Shown here piece after piece: positions 24,145-31,693 of a DNA stretch of 55,454 nucleotides. The stretch covers positions 1-55,454 of the forward strand of contig JBPOHD010000025.1 of assembly GCA_052035955.1 (NCBI GenBank), given 5' to 3'. Every line of letters begins with the position of its first letter. The first letter of the stretch is position 1. The translations under genes and the position numbers were made by a program. The notes beneath the pieces are model-generated. The model had not been told where the DNA came from, did no database searches, and worked only from the letters and a program-made list of their open reading frames with translations. Origin of the DNA: JAEUNJ01 sp052035955. GTDB lineage: Bacteria; Pseudomonadota; Gammaproteobacteria; Burkholderiales; Rhodocyclaceae.

Positions 24145-24801
24145 GTGAGGGGACTGTTCTTTTTCCTCGTCCTCGCCAACCTGGCCTTCTTCGCCTGGTC
24201 CCAGGGCTACCTCGGCGGTACCGAGGAAGGGCGCGAGCCGCAAAAGCTCGCCACCCAGCTCTTTCCCGAGAAGATGCAGGTCAGCGTTCCCGGGGCACCC
24301 GCGGCCCCGGCCGCCCCGGCGGCGGCGCCGGCCAAGGGGCCTGGCGCCGTCGTCGCCTGCCGGCTGGTCGAGGGACTGCCCCAGGCCGATGCGGAAAGAC
24401 TCGCCGTGTCCGTGGTCGAGAAGGGCGAGGGCATGAAGGCCACGGTGACCCCCGTCCGCGAACCGCCGACGTACTGGGTGCATCTGCCGGTCCTGGCCGC
24501 CCGGGCGGCGGCCGACAAGAAAGCTGTCGAATTGAAGCCCCTGGGCATCACCGAATTCAAGGTCCTCGAGCAGGACGATGGATTCGCCGTATCGCTGGGC
24601 CTCTTCCGCAACGAACAATCGGCCCGGGATCTGCTGCAATCGGTGCAGAAGAAGGGCGCCAAGTCGGCCCTGATCACCGAACGGGAGACGCCGGCAACCC
24701 GGGCCTCGGTCGAGATCCAGGGCCCGGCCGACTGGCTCGGGAAACACCTGGCCACCCTGCTGCCGGCCGGCACCGCGGCCCTCGACTGCCCCGCCCGCTG
24801 A
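24145..24801 (+). CDS. Membrane-anchored SPOR-like protein
   Basis: The 218-residue protein starts at a GTG with GGAGG upstream. It has one N-terminal helix (LFFFLVLANLAFFAWSQGYLGG), an alanine/proline-rich spacer (about 52-66) and a C-terminal globular domain. Within that domain, YWVHLPVLAARAAADKKAVEL and SLGLFRNEQSARDLLQSVQKKG follow the strand-helix pattern of SPOR peptidoglycan-binding domains. Betaproteobacterial relatives lie next to coaE or birA/coaX. The stop overlaps the coaE start (TGATG). Confidence 0.75.
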   Translation: MRGLFFFLVLANLAFFAWSQGYLGGTEEGREPQKLATQLFPEKMQVSVPGAPAAPAAPAAAPAKGPGAVVACRLVEGLPQADAERLAVSVVEKGEGMKATVTPVREPPTYWVHLPVLAARAAADKKAVELKPLGITEFKVLEQDDGFAVSLGLFRNEQSARDLLQSVQKKGAKSALITERETPATRASVEIQGPADWLGKHLATLLPAGTAALDCPAR

Positions 24802-25445
24802 TGGAAGTTCCCTTCATCGTCGGACTGACCGGCGGCATCGGCAGCGGCAAGAGCGCCGCCGCCGACGCCTTCGCGCAACTGGGCGCGGCGGTCGTGGACA
24901 CCGACGCCATCGCCCATGAGCTGACCGCCCCCGGCGGCGCTGCCATCGCCGCCATCGGCGAGGCCTTCGGCGACGGGGTGATCGCTGCCGACGGTCGACT
25001 GGACCGCGCCGCCATGCGCGGGATGGTGTTCGCCGATCCCGAAGCCCGGCACCGCCTGGAATCCATATTGCATCCCATGATCCGCGCCGAGAGCGATCGT
25101 CGATGCCGCGAGGCGGCCGCCACGGGGGCGCCCTACGTGGTGCTGGTCGTGCCGCTGCTGGTCGAGTCGGGCGGTTACCGCCGGCGGGCCGACCGGATCG
25201 CCGTCGTGGACTGCCGGGAGGAAACCCAGGTGGCCCGGGTGATGGCCCGCAGCGGCCTCGCCGCCGACGAGGTGCGTCGCATCATGTCGGTCCAGGCGAG
25301 CCGCGCCGACCGGCTGGCCGCCGCCGACGACGTGATCGACAACGAGGCGGATCGTGCCTCCCTGGCCGTGCAGGTCGGCGAACTGGACCAGCGGTACCGG
25401 AATCTCGCCGGCAAAAAGCCGGTGTCTGTTGTGGTTTCCGGGTGA
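24801..25445 (+). CDS. coaE: Dephospho-CoA kinase
   Basis: CoaE adds the 3' phosphate in the last step of CoA synthesis. The 214-residue P-loop kinase has Walker A GLTGGIGSGKS, VDTDAIAHELT, HPMIRAE and the lid segment RIMSVQASR, with VIDNEAD near the end. It overlaps the preceding gene and is followed by zapD, the usual coaE-zapD order in beta- and gammaproteobacteria. Confidence 0.95.
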   Translation: MEVPFIVGLTGGIGSGKSAAADAFAQLGAAVVDTDAIAHELTAPGGAAIAAIGEAFGDGVIAADGRLDRAAMRGMVFADPEARHRLESILHPMIRAESDRRCREAAATGAPYVVLVVPLLVESGGYRRRADRIAVVDCREETQVARVMARSGLAADEVRRIMSVQASRADRLAAADDVIDNEADRASLAVQVGELDQRYRNLAGKKPVSVVVSG

Positions 25446-25485
25446 ATCGTTCAGAATTCCGAGAATTTTGCTCAGCGAACCGCGC

Positions 25486-26241
25486 GTGATCACCTACGAA
25501 TATCCTCTCAGCGAACGCATCCGCACGCTGCTGCGCCTGGAGGATCTTTTCGAGCGCACCCTGCATTTCGTCGGCGGTGCCGGGCCGGAAGAGCATCACG
25601 TGGCCCTGGTCACCCTGTTCGAGATCCTCGAGGTGGCGAGCCGCGCCGACCTCAAGTTCGACCTGGTCCAGGAACTGGAGCGCCAGCGCCAGATCCTCCT
25701 GTCATTCCGCAACAATCCCGAGATCTCCGAGGACGCCCTCTCCGGCGCCCTCTATGAAATCGAACAGGCCTCGGCCGCGCTGCTGGCGATGCAGGGCAAG
25801 ATCGGCCACTACCTGCGCGAAAACGACTGGCTGATGAGCATCAAGAGCCGCGCCGCCATCCCGGGCGGCGTCTGCGAGTTCGACCTGCCGTCCTACCACT
25901 TCTGGCTGCACCGGGACGCCGCCCTGCGGCAGCAGGACCTGAACGCCTGGATCTCCCCGATGCTGCCCATCCGCCAGGGCATTGCCATCGTCCTGCGACT
26001 GCTGCGGGCCTCCGGACGCCCGGAGGCGCAACTGGCCGCCAAGGGCGCCTACCCGCTGATGCTGGCCGGGCGTACCGCCCAGATGATCCGGCTGCGCGTC
26101 CAGCGCGGGGAGCCGAACATCCCCGAGATCGCCGCCAACAAGTACGCCCTCAACATCCGCTTCATGGTCCCCGACGGCGACCTCAGGCCGCGCCAGTCCG
26201 AGTTCGACATTCCCTTCGAACTCACCTTCTGCAATCTCTGA
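25486..26241 (+). CDS. zapD: Cell division protein ZapD
   Basis: ZapD bundles FtsZ filaments at the Z ring. The 251-residue protein begins ITYEYPLSERIRTLLRLEDLF and contains HHVALVTLFEILEVASRADLK, a four-helix N-terminal region, and the beta-rich C-terminal domain ending VPFELTFC-like (IPFELTFCNL). The GTG at 25486 directly precedes the conserved ITYEYP start. In related genomes yacG follows at once; here a PEP-CTERM gene on the other strand separates them. Confidence 0.93.
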   Translation: MITYEYPLSERIRTLLRLEDLFERTLHFVGGAGPEEHHVALVTLFEILEVASRADLKFDLVQELERQRQILLSFRNNPEISEDALSGALYEIEQASAALLAMQGKIGHYLRENDWLMSIKSRAAIPGGVCEFDLPSYHFWLHRDAALRQQDLNAWISPMLPIRQGIAIVLRLLRASGRPEAQLAAKGAYPLMLAGRTAQMIRLRVQRGEPNIPEIAANKYALNIRFMVPDGDLRPRQSEFDIPFELTFCNL

Positions 26242-26358
26242 CGCCGACTGGGAGGACGCCGCGCGGCTTCCGGTCGTCGACGAGAAAGCGCGATCACATG
26301 CCTTTCGAGGGCACCCGTGGCCGCGACACCAGGCTTGCCACGGTCAGCCTCCCCGGAG

Positions 26359-27441
26359 TTACCGGGGCACCCTGTTGCGCCGGCGTGACGTCCAGCCCAC
26401 AAACCCCAATCCCGCCAACCATAGCGCGCAGGTTTCGGGTTCTGGAACTGGCGTCATCAGGAGATTGACGAAGCGCCCGTGTCCTACGCCCCAAGCCACG
26501 ATTTGCCCTGAATCGTTGATCGACGTAGCCTCGATCAGGGTAATGCCCAGGGCAGGGTCCAGGAAAGCATTCAGGTCGACCATCCCCGTCCCGGGCGAGA
26601 ACAGAAACGGCCGGTAGTCATCGTTGAGGTCGGCACTGATGCCCACCACCTGCCCGAGCGCATTGATGGACTCTCCGGCGCTGTACCACCCGCCGAAGGT
26701 CCCCAAGTCCAGCAGCGGGCGGCCTATCGCACCCACAAACGCATGGGAGCTTCCGTCGGGTAGCGAAGCGGTTCCCGTCACCAATCCGTCATCGTTGATC
26801 GATAACCCCAGGCTATCCGTCCCGCCCAGCGTACCGAGGTCCGCCATGCCATCTTCCACGCTGGCCACGAATGCCCTTCTGACCCGGTTGCCGGCCACGT
26901 ACGCGAAACCCGTCACCTGCCCGGAGGAATTGATGTCCTGGCCTGAGCCCGACGTTCCGCCGAGGCCACCCAGGCTGACCAGGCCATGTGCCTCATCCCA
27001 TACGGCAGGAAGATTGTCCAGTCCCGTGCCGGCAATTTGGCCGGAGTCATTGATTGCCACGCCTCTTGCCAAATAAGGGGCTAGGTCAAGGACCCCTTTG
27101 CCCGGCGTGTAGACGAATGGCCGGTCGCGGCCGGTCTTGGAGGCAATCGTTCCGACGACCTTCCCGGAGCTGTTGATGGCATACGCCCAACTGGTCATGT
27201 CGTCAGGCATCATTTCCAATTGGGTGATCCCCGATGTCGGACGGAATATCGCGGCATGGAAAAAGCCTCCCGAGGAGGAAGCATTACCCAAGACGGCGCC
27301 GTCGTTTGAAAGTGCGGTACCCGAGAACATTCCGCCGGTCGCCGCTTCCAGATCCAGCACCCGGTAGGTGGTGCCCGCGTTTGCCGGCAGCACATACGCC
27401 AGGGCGAGCAGGGCGGCGAAGCAAATCCTTGTGGTTTTCAT
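26359..27441 (-). CDS. HAF-repeat PEP-CTERM protein
   Basis: The 360-residue secreted protein has a signal peptide (ending LPANA) and a series of about seven repeats of the HAF type: each reads roughly 'INxxGQVxG' followed by 'xLGTLGG' (INDSGQIAGT, INSSGQVTGFA, INDDGLVTGTA, INALGQVVGIS, INDSGQIVAWG). The C-terminus has VPEPETCALWLAGLGF and a basic WTSRRRNR tail, a PEP-CTERM sorting signal. The start at 27441 has AAAGGGA upstream. It faces zapD tail to tail and lies between zapD and yacG, which are normally adjacent. Confidence 0.88.
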   Translation of the reverse strand: MKTTRICFAALLALAYVLPANAGTTYRVLDLEAATGGMFSGTALSNDGAVLGNASSSGGFFHAAIFRPTSGITQLEMMPDDMTSWAYAINSSGKVVGTIASKTGRDRPFVYTPGKGVLDLAPYLARGVAINDSGQIAGTGLDNLPAVWDEAHGLVSLGGLGGTSGSGQDINSSGQVTGFAYVAGNRVRRAFVASVEDGMADLGTLGGTDSLGLSINDDGLVTGTASLPDGSSHAFVGAIGRPLLDLGTFGGWYSAGESINALGQVVGISADLNDDYRPFLFSPGTGMVDLNAFLDPALGITLIEATSINDSGQIVAWGVGHGRFVNLLMTPVPEPETCALWLAGLGFVGWTSRRRNRVPR

Positions 27442-28001
27442 GGTTTCCGATCCCTTTGGAAGACGGTCACCGCGCGGCAGGTGCCGAACGGCATTGGGGC
27501 GAGGGTCGGAAGCTGTGGATTCCAATCGCCCGTCCACTCCTGCACCTTACTCGCGGGCGCCGATAGGGAAGCTGACAATTCGCAGGCTGGGCCGCGATCC
27601 GGCGCCCTTGCCCGTCCCGGGATGGCAGCCGACACCTTGTTTCAAGAGGTATTCCGGCGTCCACCCGCCCCAAGGCTCGCGCAATCCATCGGCCACGATC
27701 CCGACCGCCGGCAGCACGGACACGCCGGCCGTCGGCGGCTGTGTGATTGCACAAAAGAAACGGCCCGAAAGCCGCTTGGCGTTTCGGGCCGAACTCATTC
27801 TGATGAATGAGAGGAGGAGGACTCCACTGTAGGCCTTTCCCCCCCGGATCGCCGTGACGCAGTGCACAACGATCGTCCGGAGCCGTCTTTGTGCGTGACA
27901 TGGGTCACGACCCTCGCCGCGGGAGGGATCGAAACCGGCAATGCGGAACACCGGTGGCAGAATGGCGCCTCTTCGCCCCGCGATCCGTCCCTGCCATCGC
28001 C
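27442..28001. other. Gene-poor stretch of 560 bp between PEP-CTERM gene and yacG
   Basis: No frame here looks coding. It holds two hairpins back to back (27761-27811, listed separately) followed by a purine-rich GAGGAGGAGG. A weak -24/-12 match on the minus strand (CGGCAC, then GC after ten bases) lies upstream of the PEP-CTERM start. The rest shows nothing I would defend. Confidence 0.4.
27761..27811. other. Tandem hairpins, possible ncRNA or minus-strand terminator
   Basis: CGGCCCGAAA (27761-27770) pairs perfectly with TTTCGGGCCG (27782-27791) around an 11-base loop. Two bases later CTCATTC (27794-27800) pairs with GAATGAG (27805-27811) around a TGAT loop. On the minus strand the larger hairpin is followed by TTTCTTTTG, so it could end a minus-strand transcript. 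No protein gene explains the pair. Confidence 0.55.
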
Positions 28002-28190
28002 ATGACCAACCCCCGCATCGTCCGCTGCCCCGCCTGCGGCAAGCCCGTCGAATGGCTGCCGGAAAACAGCTTCCGGCCCTTCTGTTCCGCCCGCTGCAAA
28101 GGCATGGACCTGGGGGCCTGGGCGGCCGAGGAATACCGCATCCCGGCCGCCGAGGAACCCAAACCGCGCGAGGGCGAGGAAGCCGATTAA
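28002..28190 (+). CDS. yacG: DNA gyrase inhibitor YacG
   Basis: The 62-residue protein has the YacG zinc finger CPACGKPVEW ... FCSARCKGMDLGAWAAEEYRIP, with four cysteines (C-x2-C and C-x3-C). YacG binds GyrB and inhibits gyrase. It usually follows zapD in the coaE-zapD-yacG operon; here it stands alone, 1.76 kb further on, and would need its own promoter (a GCAGAAT hexamer region lies some 40 bp upstream). Confidence 0.92.
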   Translation: MTNPRIVRCPACGKPVEWLPENSFRPFCSARCKGMDLGAWAAEEYRIPAAEEPKPREGEEAD

Positions 28191-28198
28191 GCCATTCC

Positions 28199-28219
28199 GG
28201 GCGGCCATGCGGGCCGCCC
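28199..28219. terminator. Hairpin between convergent yacG and Nudix genes
   Basis: GGGCGGC (28199-28205) pairs with GCCGCCC (28213-28219) across seven bases, eight bases after the yacG stop. No T-run follows, so its role as a terminator is tentative. Confidence 0.4.
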
Positions 28220-28244
28220 GCCGCATGCACGAGCGAGCGCCCGC

Positions 28245-29174
28245 TTACAACCGATCCCAGGCGGCTCCAGTCGCTACAATCCCCTGGGCGCCGGTGGCGA
28301 GGGCTGCGTCCCGATCGCCTCCGGTCGGCCCGCCGGCATAAACCGGCAGGGGGCAGCGGCCCAGCCATTCCGCCAGCCGGGCCCAGTCCGGGCCCGGGGC
28401 ACCGGCGGTCGCCGGCATCGGCCCAAGGACCGCGAAATCCACGGCCAGCCGCGCCGCCCGGGCCAGATCCGCGGGGTCGTTGCAGGCGGCCGCCACCCAG
28501 GGGAAGGGTGGCCGGTCGTTCGTCACCGCCAGGGCCGACGCCGGAAGGCAGAGGCCGTCGGCACCCACCGCCCCGACCTCCTCCGCGGTCCCGTCGATCA
28601 GGACCCGGGCGCCCGATCCCCGGCAAAGGGCCACGGCCCGCCGGAGGAAGGCCGCGCGATGGGCCGCCTCCAGGGCCGGCTCGTGCAGGAGCACCAGGCG
28701 GAGGCCGCGCCCGAGCGCGCCTTCCAGGTCGGCCAGCTGCCGTTCCGCGCCCACCTGTCCGGCGCGGGTGAGGGCACAGGAAGCGGGCAAGGTCAGGGCC
28801 TTCAGGATGGGTGCGTTGGCCGGCAGCATCGGGGCGACCGTCGTCTCCCCGGGCCGCTGCCACTCCAGGGCCGCATGCACGTGGTCCCGAAGTTCGCCTT
28901 CCCATGCCGTGACGCGGAAGAAATGCAGCCGCACGTGGGCATGCTCGTATTCGAACTCCCGCACCACCCAGGGATGGGCCCGGCGAACGACGATTTCCAG
29001 CTCCTCTGCCAGTTCCCGCACCAGGGCCTGGCGGGGCGTCTCCCCCGCTTCCACCTTGCCGCCGGGGAACTCCCAGTAGCCCGGGTAGAAGGTTCCGGGC
29101 GAGCGCTGGCCGAGCAGGAAGCTGCCGTCCGGCCGCAGCAGGACGGCCGCGGCCACCTCGGTGATCTTGCGCAT
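28245..29174 (-). CDS. Nudix hydrolase with ThiE-like C-terminal domain (MutT-type)
   Basis: The 309-residue protein joins a Nudix domain (residues 1-130; box GGKVEAGETPRQALVRELAEELEI is intact with REL-x-EE) to a TIM-barrel domain resembling thiamine phosphate synthase. The N-terminal part (AAAVLLRPDGSFLLGQR, YWEFPGGK) is MutT-like and may sanitise 8-oxo-dGTP. The ThiE-like part keeps GADGLCLPASAL and FAVLGPMPAT but has AAACND where active relatives carry a serine-x-histidine, so catalysis there is doubtful. The DUF815 ATPase gene is just upstream. Confidence 0.88.
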   Translation of the reverse strand: MRKITEVAAAVLLRPDGSFLLGQRSPGTFYPGYWEFPGGKVEAGETPRQALVRELAEELEIVVRRAHPWVVREFEYEHAHVRLHFFRVTAWEGELRDHVHAALEWQRPGETTVAPMLPANAPILKALTLPASCALTRAGQVGAERQLADLEGALGRGLRLVLLHEPALEAAHRAAFLRRAVALCRGSGARVLIDGTAEEVGAVGADGLCLPASALAVTNDRPPFPWVAAACNDPADLARAARLAVDFAVLGPMPATAGAPGPDWARLAEWLGRCPLPVYAGGPTGGDRDAALATGAQGIVATGAAWDRL

Positions 29175-29184
29175 GGGGCGAACC

Positions 29185-30087
29185 TCAGGCGGCCGGGCCG
29201 GGCCTCCGGGACCGCCGCGTGGCATGGCGTCCGGCGTAATCGCGGGCGAACTGCCAGGCCACCCGGCCGCTGCGCGAGGCCCGCATCAGCGACCACTGCA
29301 GCGCCTCCGGGCCGGCCTTGGCGACGGCGGCCTCGGGCACCCCGAATTCCCGCAACCAGTGGGCGCAGATGGCCAGGTAATGGTCCTGGTCGAAGGGGTA
29401 GAAGGACAGCCAGAGCCCGAAGCGCTCCGACAGGGAGACCTTCTCCTCGGTGGTCTCGCCCGGATGCACCTCGTCGCCGACATGCTTCGTCTCCAGGTTC
29501 TCCTGCATGTATTCGGGCATCAGGTGCCGCCGGTTCGAGGTGGCATAGAGCAGCAGGTTCTCCGGCGTGCCGGCGATGGAACCGTCGAGGATGCTCTTCA
29601 GGGCCTTGTAGCCCGCCTCCGTCGCCTCGAAGGAGAGGTCGTCGCAGAACAGGATGAAGCGCTCGGAGCGTTCCGCCACCAGGTCCACGATCTGCGGCAG
29701 GTCCATCAGTTCGTTCTTGTCCACCTCGATCAGGCGCAGGCCCTGGCCGGCGAACTCGTCCAGCACGGCCTTGACCAGGGAGGACTTGCCGGTGCCGCGG
29801 GCGCCCGTCAGCAGCACGTTGTTGGCGCTGCGGCCGGCCACGAACTGGCGCGTGTTCTGGACCAGGCGCTGTTTCTGGTCCTCCACCCCGTGCAGGTCCT
29901 GGAGGCGGATCCGGTGCGGGTGGCGCACGGTTTCCAGGTAGCCCCGGCCCTGGGCGCGGCGCCAGCGGAAGGCGGGTGCCGTCCAGTCGATCTCCGGGGG
30001 AAGGGGGGGCAGCAGGGCCTCGATGCGGCGGAAGAACTGTTCCGCCCGGGCCACGAAGGCTTCGAATTCAGTGATCGGGGTCTTCAT
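29185..30087 (-). CDS. DUF815 family AAA-type ATPase
   Basis: The 300-residue protein has a Walker A motif GARGTGKSS, a Walker B-like ILFCDDLSFE and the family block LLYATSNRRHLMPEYMQEN. PHRIRLQDLHGVEDQKQRL precedes the P-loop. DUF815 proteins are AAA+ ATPases of unknown role, often beside the mutT-like Nudix gene, as here (10 bp gap). The start at 30087 overlaps a short upstream frame. Confidence 0.9.
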   Translation of the reverse strand: MKTPITEFEAFVARAEQFFRRIEALLPPLPPEIDWTAPAFRWRRAQGRGYLETVRHPHRIRLQDLHGVEDQKQRLVQNTRQFVAGRSANNVLLTGARGTGKSSLVKAVLDEFAGQGLRLIEVDKNELMDLPQIVDLVAERSERFILFCDDLSFEATEAGYKALKSILDGSIAGTPENLLLYATSNRRHLMPEYMQENLETKHVGDEVHPGETTEEKVSLSERFGLWLSFYPFDQDHYLAICAHWLREFGVPEAAVAKAGPEALQWSLMRASRSGRVAWQFARDYAGRHATRRSRRPGPAA

Positions 30088-30166
30088 CGTCGTCTTTCGG
30101 CCAGACCCGCCACAGGACGAGCAGGAGCAGGGCGACCGGTGCGAGTTCCAGGAGCAGGCTCCACAT
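30068..30166 (-). CDS. Possible 32-residue membrane peptide
   Basis: The frame reads MWSLLLELAPVALLLLVLW followed by RVWPKDDDEDPDH: one hydrophobic helix with an acidic tail. It overlaps the start of the DUF815 gene by 20 bp and has mostly G/C third positions. There is no visible Shine-Dalgarno, and it may only be a chance frame. The tight overlap with a downstream gene would favour coupling. Confidence 0.4.
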   Translation of the reverse strand: MWSLLLELAPVALLLLVLWRVWPKDDDEDPDH

Positions 30167-30212
30167 GGATTACATTACGGGGCCGTCGCAAGGCCGCCAC
30201 TGTAGCAGAACC

Positions 30213-31505
30213 ATGCCCCTCGCCGCCCCACCGCTCCGCACCGTCCCGTCCGTCCTCGTCGCCGCCTGCGCGGCCCTGCTCCTGCACGGCTGCGCGACGC
30301 CCGGCTCCGGCCCCGTGGCCACCCCGCCGGCAAGGGAGGCGGCCGCCTGTACCGCTCCCATACCGGCGACACCTGCCCCGACCCCTTCGCCGACCCCTGC
30401 CCCGCCCCCCTGCCCGGCCTGCCCCGCCTGCCCGCCCGTCGAGCCCCCGAAGCCGGCCGAAAAGCCCCTGCAACCCGCGGACTGGGCCGAGCTACCGGGC
30501 TGGGCGGAAGACGACCTGCGGCCCGCCTTCCGGGCCTTCCGCGCCTCCTGCGGCGGCATCGAGAAACAGCCCATCTGGCGCACCGCCTGCGAGGAGGCCC
30601 GCGCCGCCGAGCCCGCCGACGGCACCGGCCTGCGGGCCTGGTTCGAATCCGCCTTCCAGCCCTGGGCGCTGTCCAATCCCGACGGCAGCCGGGAAGGCCT
30701 GGTGACGGGCTACTACGAGCCCGTCCTCAAGGGCAGCCGTGCCCGCGGCAGGCCCTATGTCCATCCCGTCTTCGGGCCACCCGAGGACATGGTCACCGTG
30801 GACCTGGCCGAGCTCTACCCCGAGCTGAAGCACCTGCGCCTGCGGGGCCGCCTCGAAGGCCGCCGGCTGGTGCCCTACTACTCCCGGGCCGAATGGACCG
30901 GCCAGGAGGCAAAGCGCACGCCCGAGGCCATCCTGTGGGTGGACGATCCCCTGGACTTCTTCTTCATGCAGATCCAGGGCTCCGGCCTCGTGGAACTGAA
31001 GGATGGCGGCCGCATCCGGCTCAACTACGCCGACCAGAACGGCCACCCCTACCGGTCCATCGGCCGCTGGCTGGCCGACCAGGGCGAGCTCAAGCTGGAG
31101 CAGACCTCCATGCAGGCCATCAAGGCCTGGGCCAGGGCCAACCCCGGACGCCTGCAGGAACTGATGAATGCCAACCCGAGCCTGGTCTTCTTCCGGGAAC
31201 TGCCGGCCGTCGGCGAAGGCCCGCCGGGGGCCCTCGGGGTGGCCCTGACGCCCCAGCGCTCCCTCGCCGTCGATCCGCGCATCGTTCCCCTCGGCGCCCC
31301 CATCTTCCTCGCCACCACCTGGCCCTCGGAAAGCCGGCCCCTGCGCCGGCTGATGGCGGCCCAGGACACCGGCGGCGCCATCCGGGGCGCCGTGCGGGCG
31401 GATTTCTACTGGGGCACCGGGCCCGAGGCCGGCGCCCAGGCCGGCCGCATGCGCCAGCCGGGACGTCTGTGGGTCCTGCTGCCCAGGGGCTACACGCCGA
31501 AATAG
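30213..31505 (+). CDS. mltA: Membrane-bound lytic murein transglycosylase A
   Basis: MltA cuts peptidoglycan glycan strands to 1,6-anhydro products. The 430-residue lipoprotein has a signal with lipobox LLLHGC, a proline/threonine-rich linker and a CPACPACPP run. The MltA domain contains GLVTGYYEPVLKGS, YYSRAEW, VDDPLDFFFMQIQGSG and the 3D domain ending AAQDTGGAIRGAVRADFYWG, which holds the catalytic aspartate. The linker is longer than in E. coli MltA. The ATG at 30213 is the first to give a good signal peptide. Confidence 0.93.
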   Translation: MPLAAPPLRTVPSVLVAACAALLLHGCATPGSGPVATPPAREAAACTAPIPATPAPTPSPTPAPPPCPACPACPPVEPPKPAEKPLQPADWAELPGWAEDDLRPAFRAFRASCGGIEKQPIWRTACEEARAAEPADGTGLRAWFESAFQPWALSNPDGSREGLVTGYYEPVLKGSRARGRPYVHPVFGPPEDMVTVDLAELYPELKHLRLRGRLEGRRLVPYYSRAEWTGQEAKRTPEAILWVDDPLDFFFMQIQGSGLVELKDGGRIRLNYADQNGHPYRSIGRWLADQGELKLEQTSMQAIKAWARANPGRLQELMNANPSLVFFRELPAVGEGPPGALGVALTPQRSLAVDPRIVPLGAPIFLATTWPSESRPLRRLMAAQDTGGAIRGAVRADFYWGTGPEAGAQAGRMRQPGRLWVLLPRGYTPK

Positions 31506-31534
31506 TGCGCGGACTCCGGCGGCGGCCGGCCACC

Positions 31535-31580
31535 CGTCCAAGATGGTGCGCACATCCCTCGGCATGCACCTCGACGAGGC
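31535..31580 (+). promoter_or_regulatory. Two NtrC-type half-site pairs upstream of amtB
   Basis: TGGTGC at 31544-31549 is a perfect right half and GCACC at 31566-31570 a perfect left half of NtrC sites; the opposite halves are poor. Taken as two sites their centres (31542, 31573) are 31 bp apart, the same spacing as at glnA, and lie roughly 118 and 87 bp upstream of the inferred start. Confidence 0.5.
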
Positions 31581-31633
31581 GCTCCTTCAGGCCTGAAATT
31601 ATCAAGCGACTGATTCGCAAGGCTTAGAGGGCC

Positions 31634-31649
31634 GGGAACGCTTGTTGCT
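31634..31649 (+). promoter_or_regulatory. Sigma54 (-24/-12) promoter of amtB
   Basis: GGGAACGCTTGTTGCT matches TGGCACG-N4-TTGCW except at two positions, with the invariant GG and GC ten bases apart. Transcription should start near 31660, 34 bp before the amtB ATG. Confidence 0.75.
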
Positions 31650-31693
31650 CAGGGCCCCCGATCCCGTTCATTCGAGTGCATCGGAGCCCCAAA

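Noticed and set aside
24301..24345. Alanine/proline-rich stretch in the SPOR-like protein as a repeat element
   Set aside because: It is a short low-complexity linker without a defined nucleotide unit.
31553..31603. Short frame MHLDEALLQA upstream of amtB as a VapB-like antitoxin start
   Set aside because: It is only ten codons before a stop, has no partner toxin, and overlaps the amtB regulatory region; treated as regulatory DNA or a duplicated relic.
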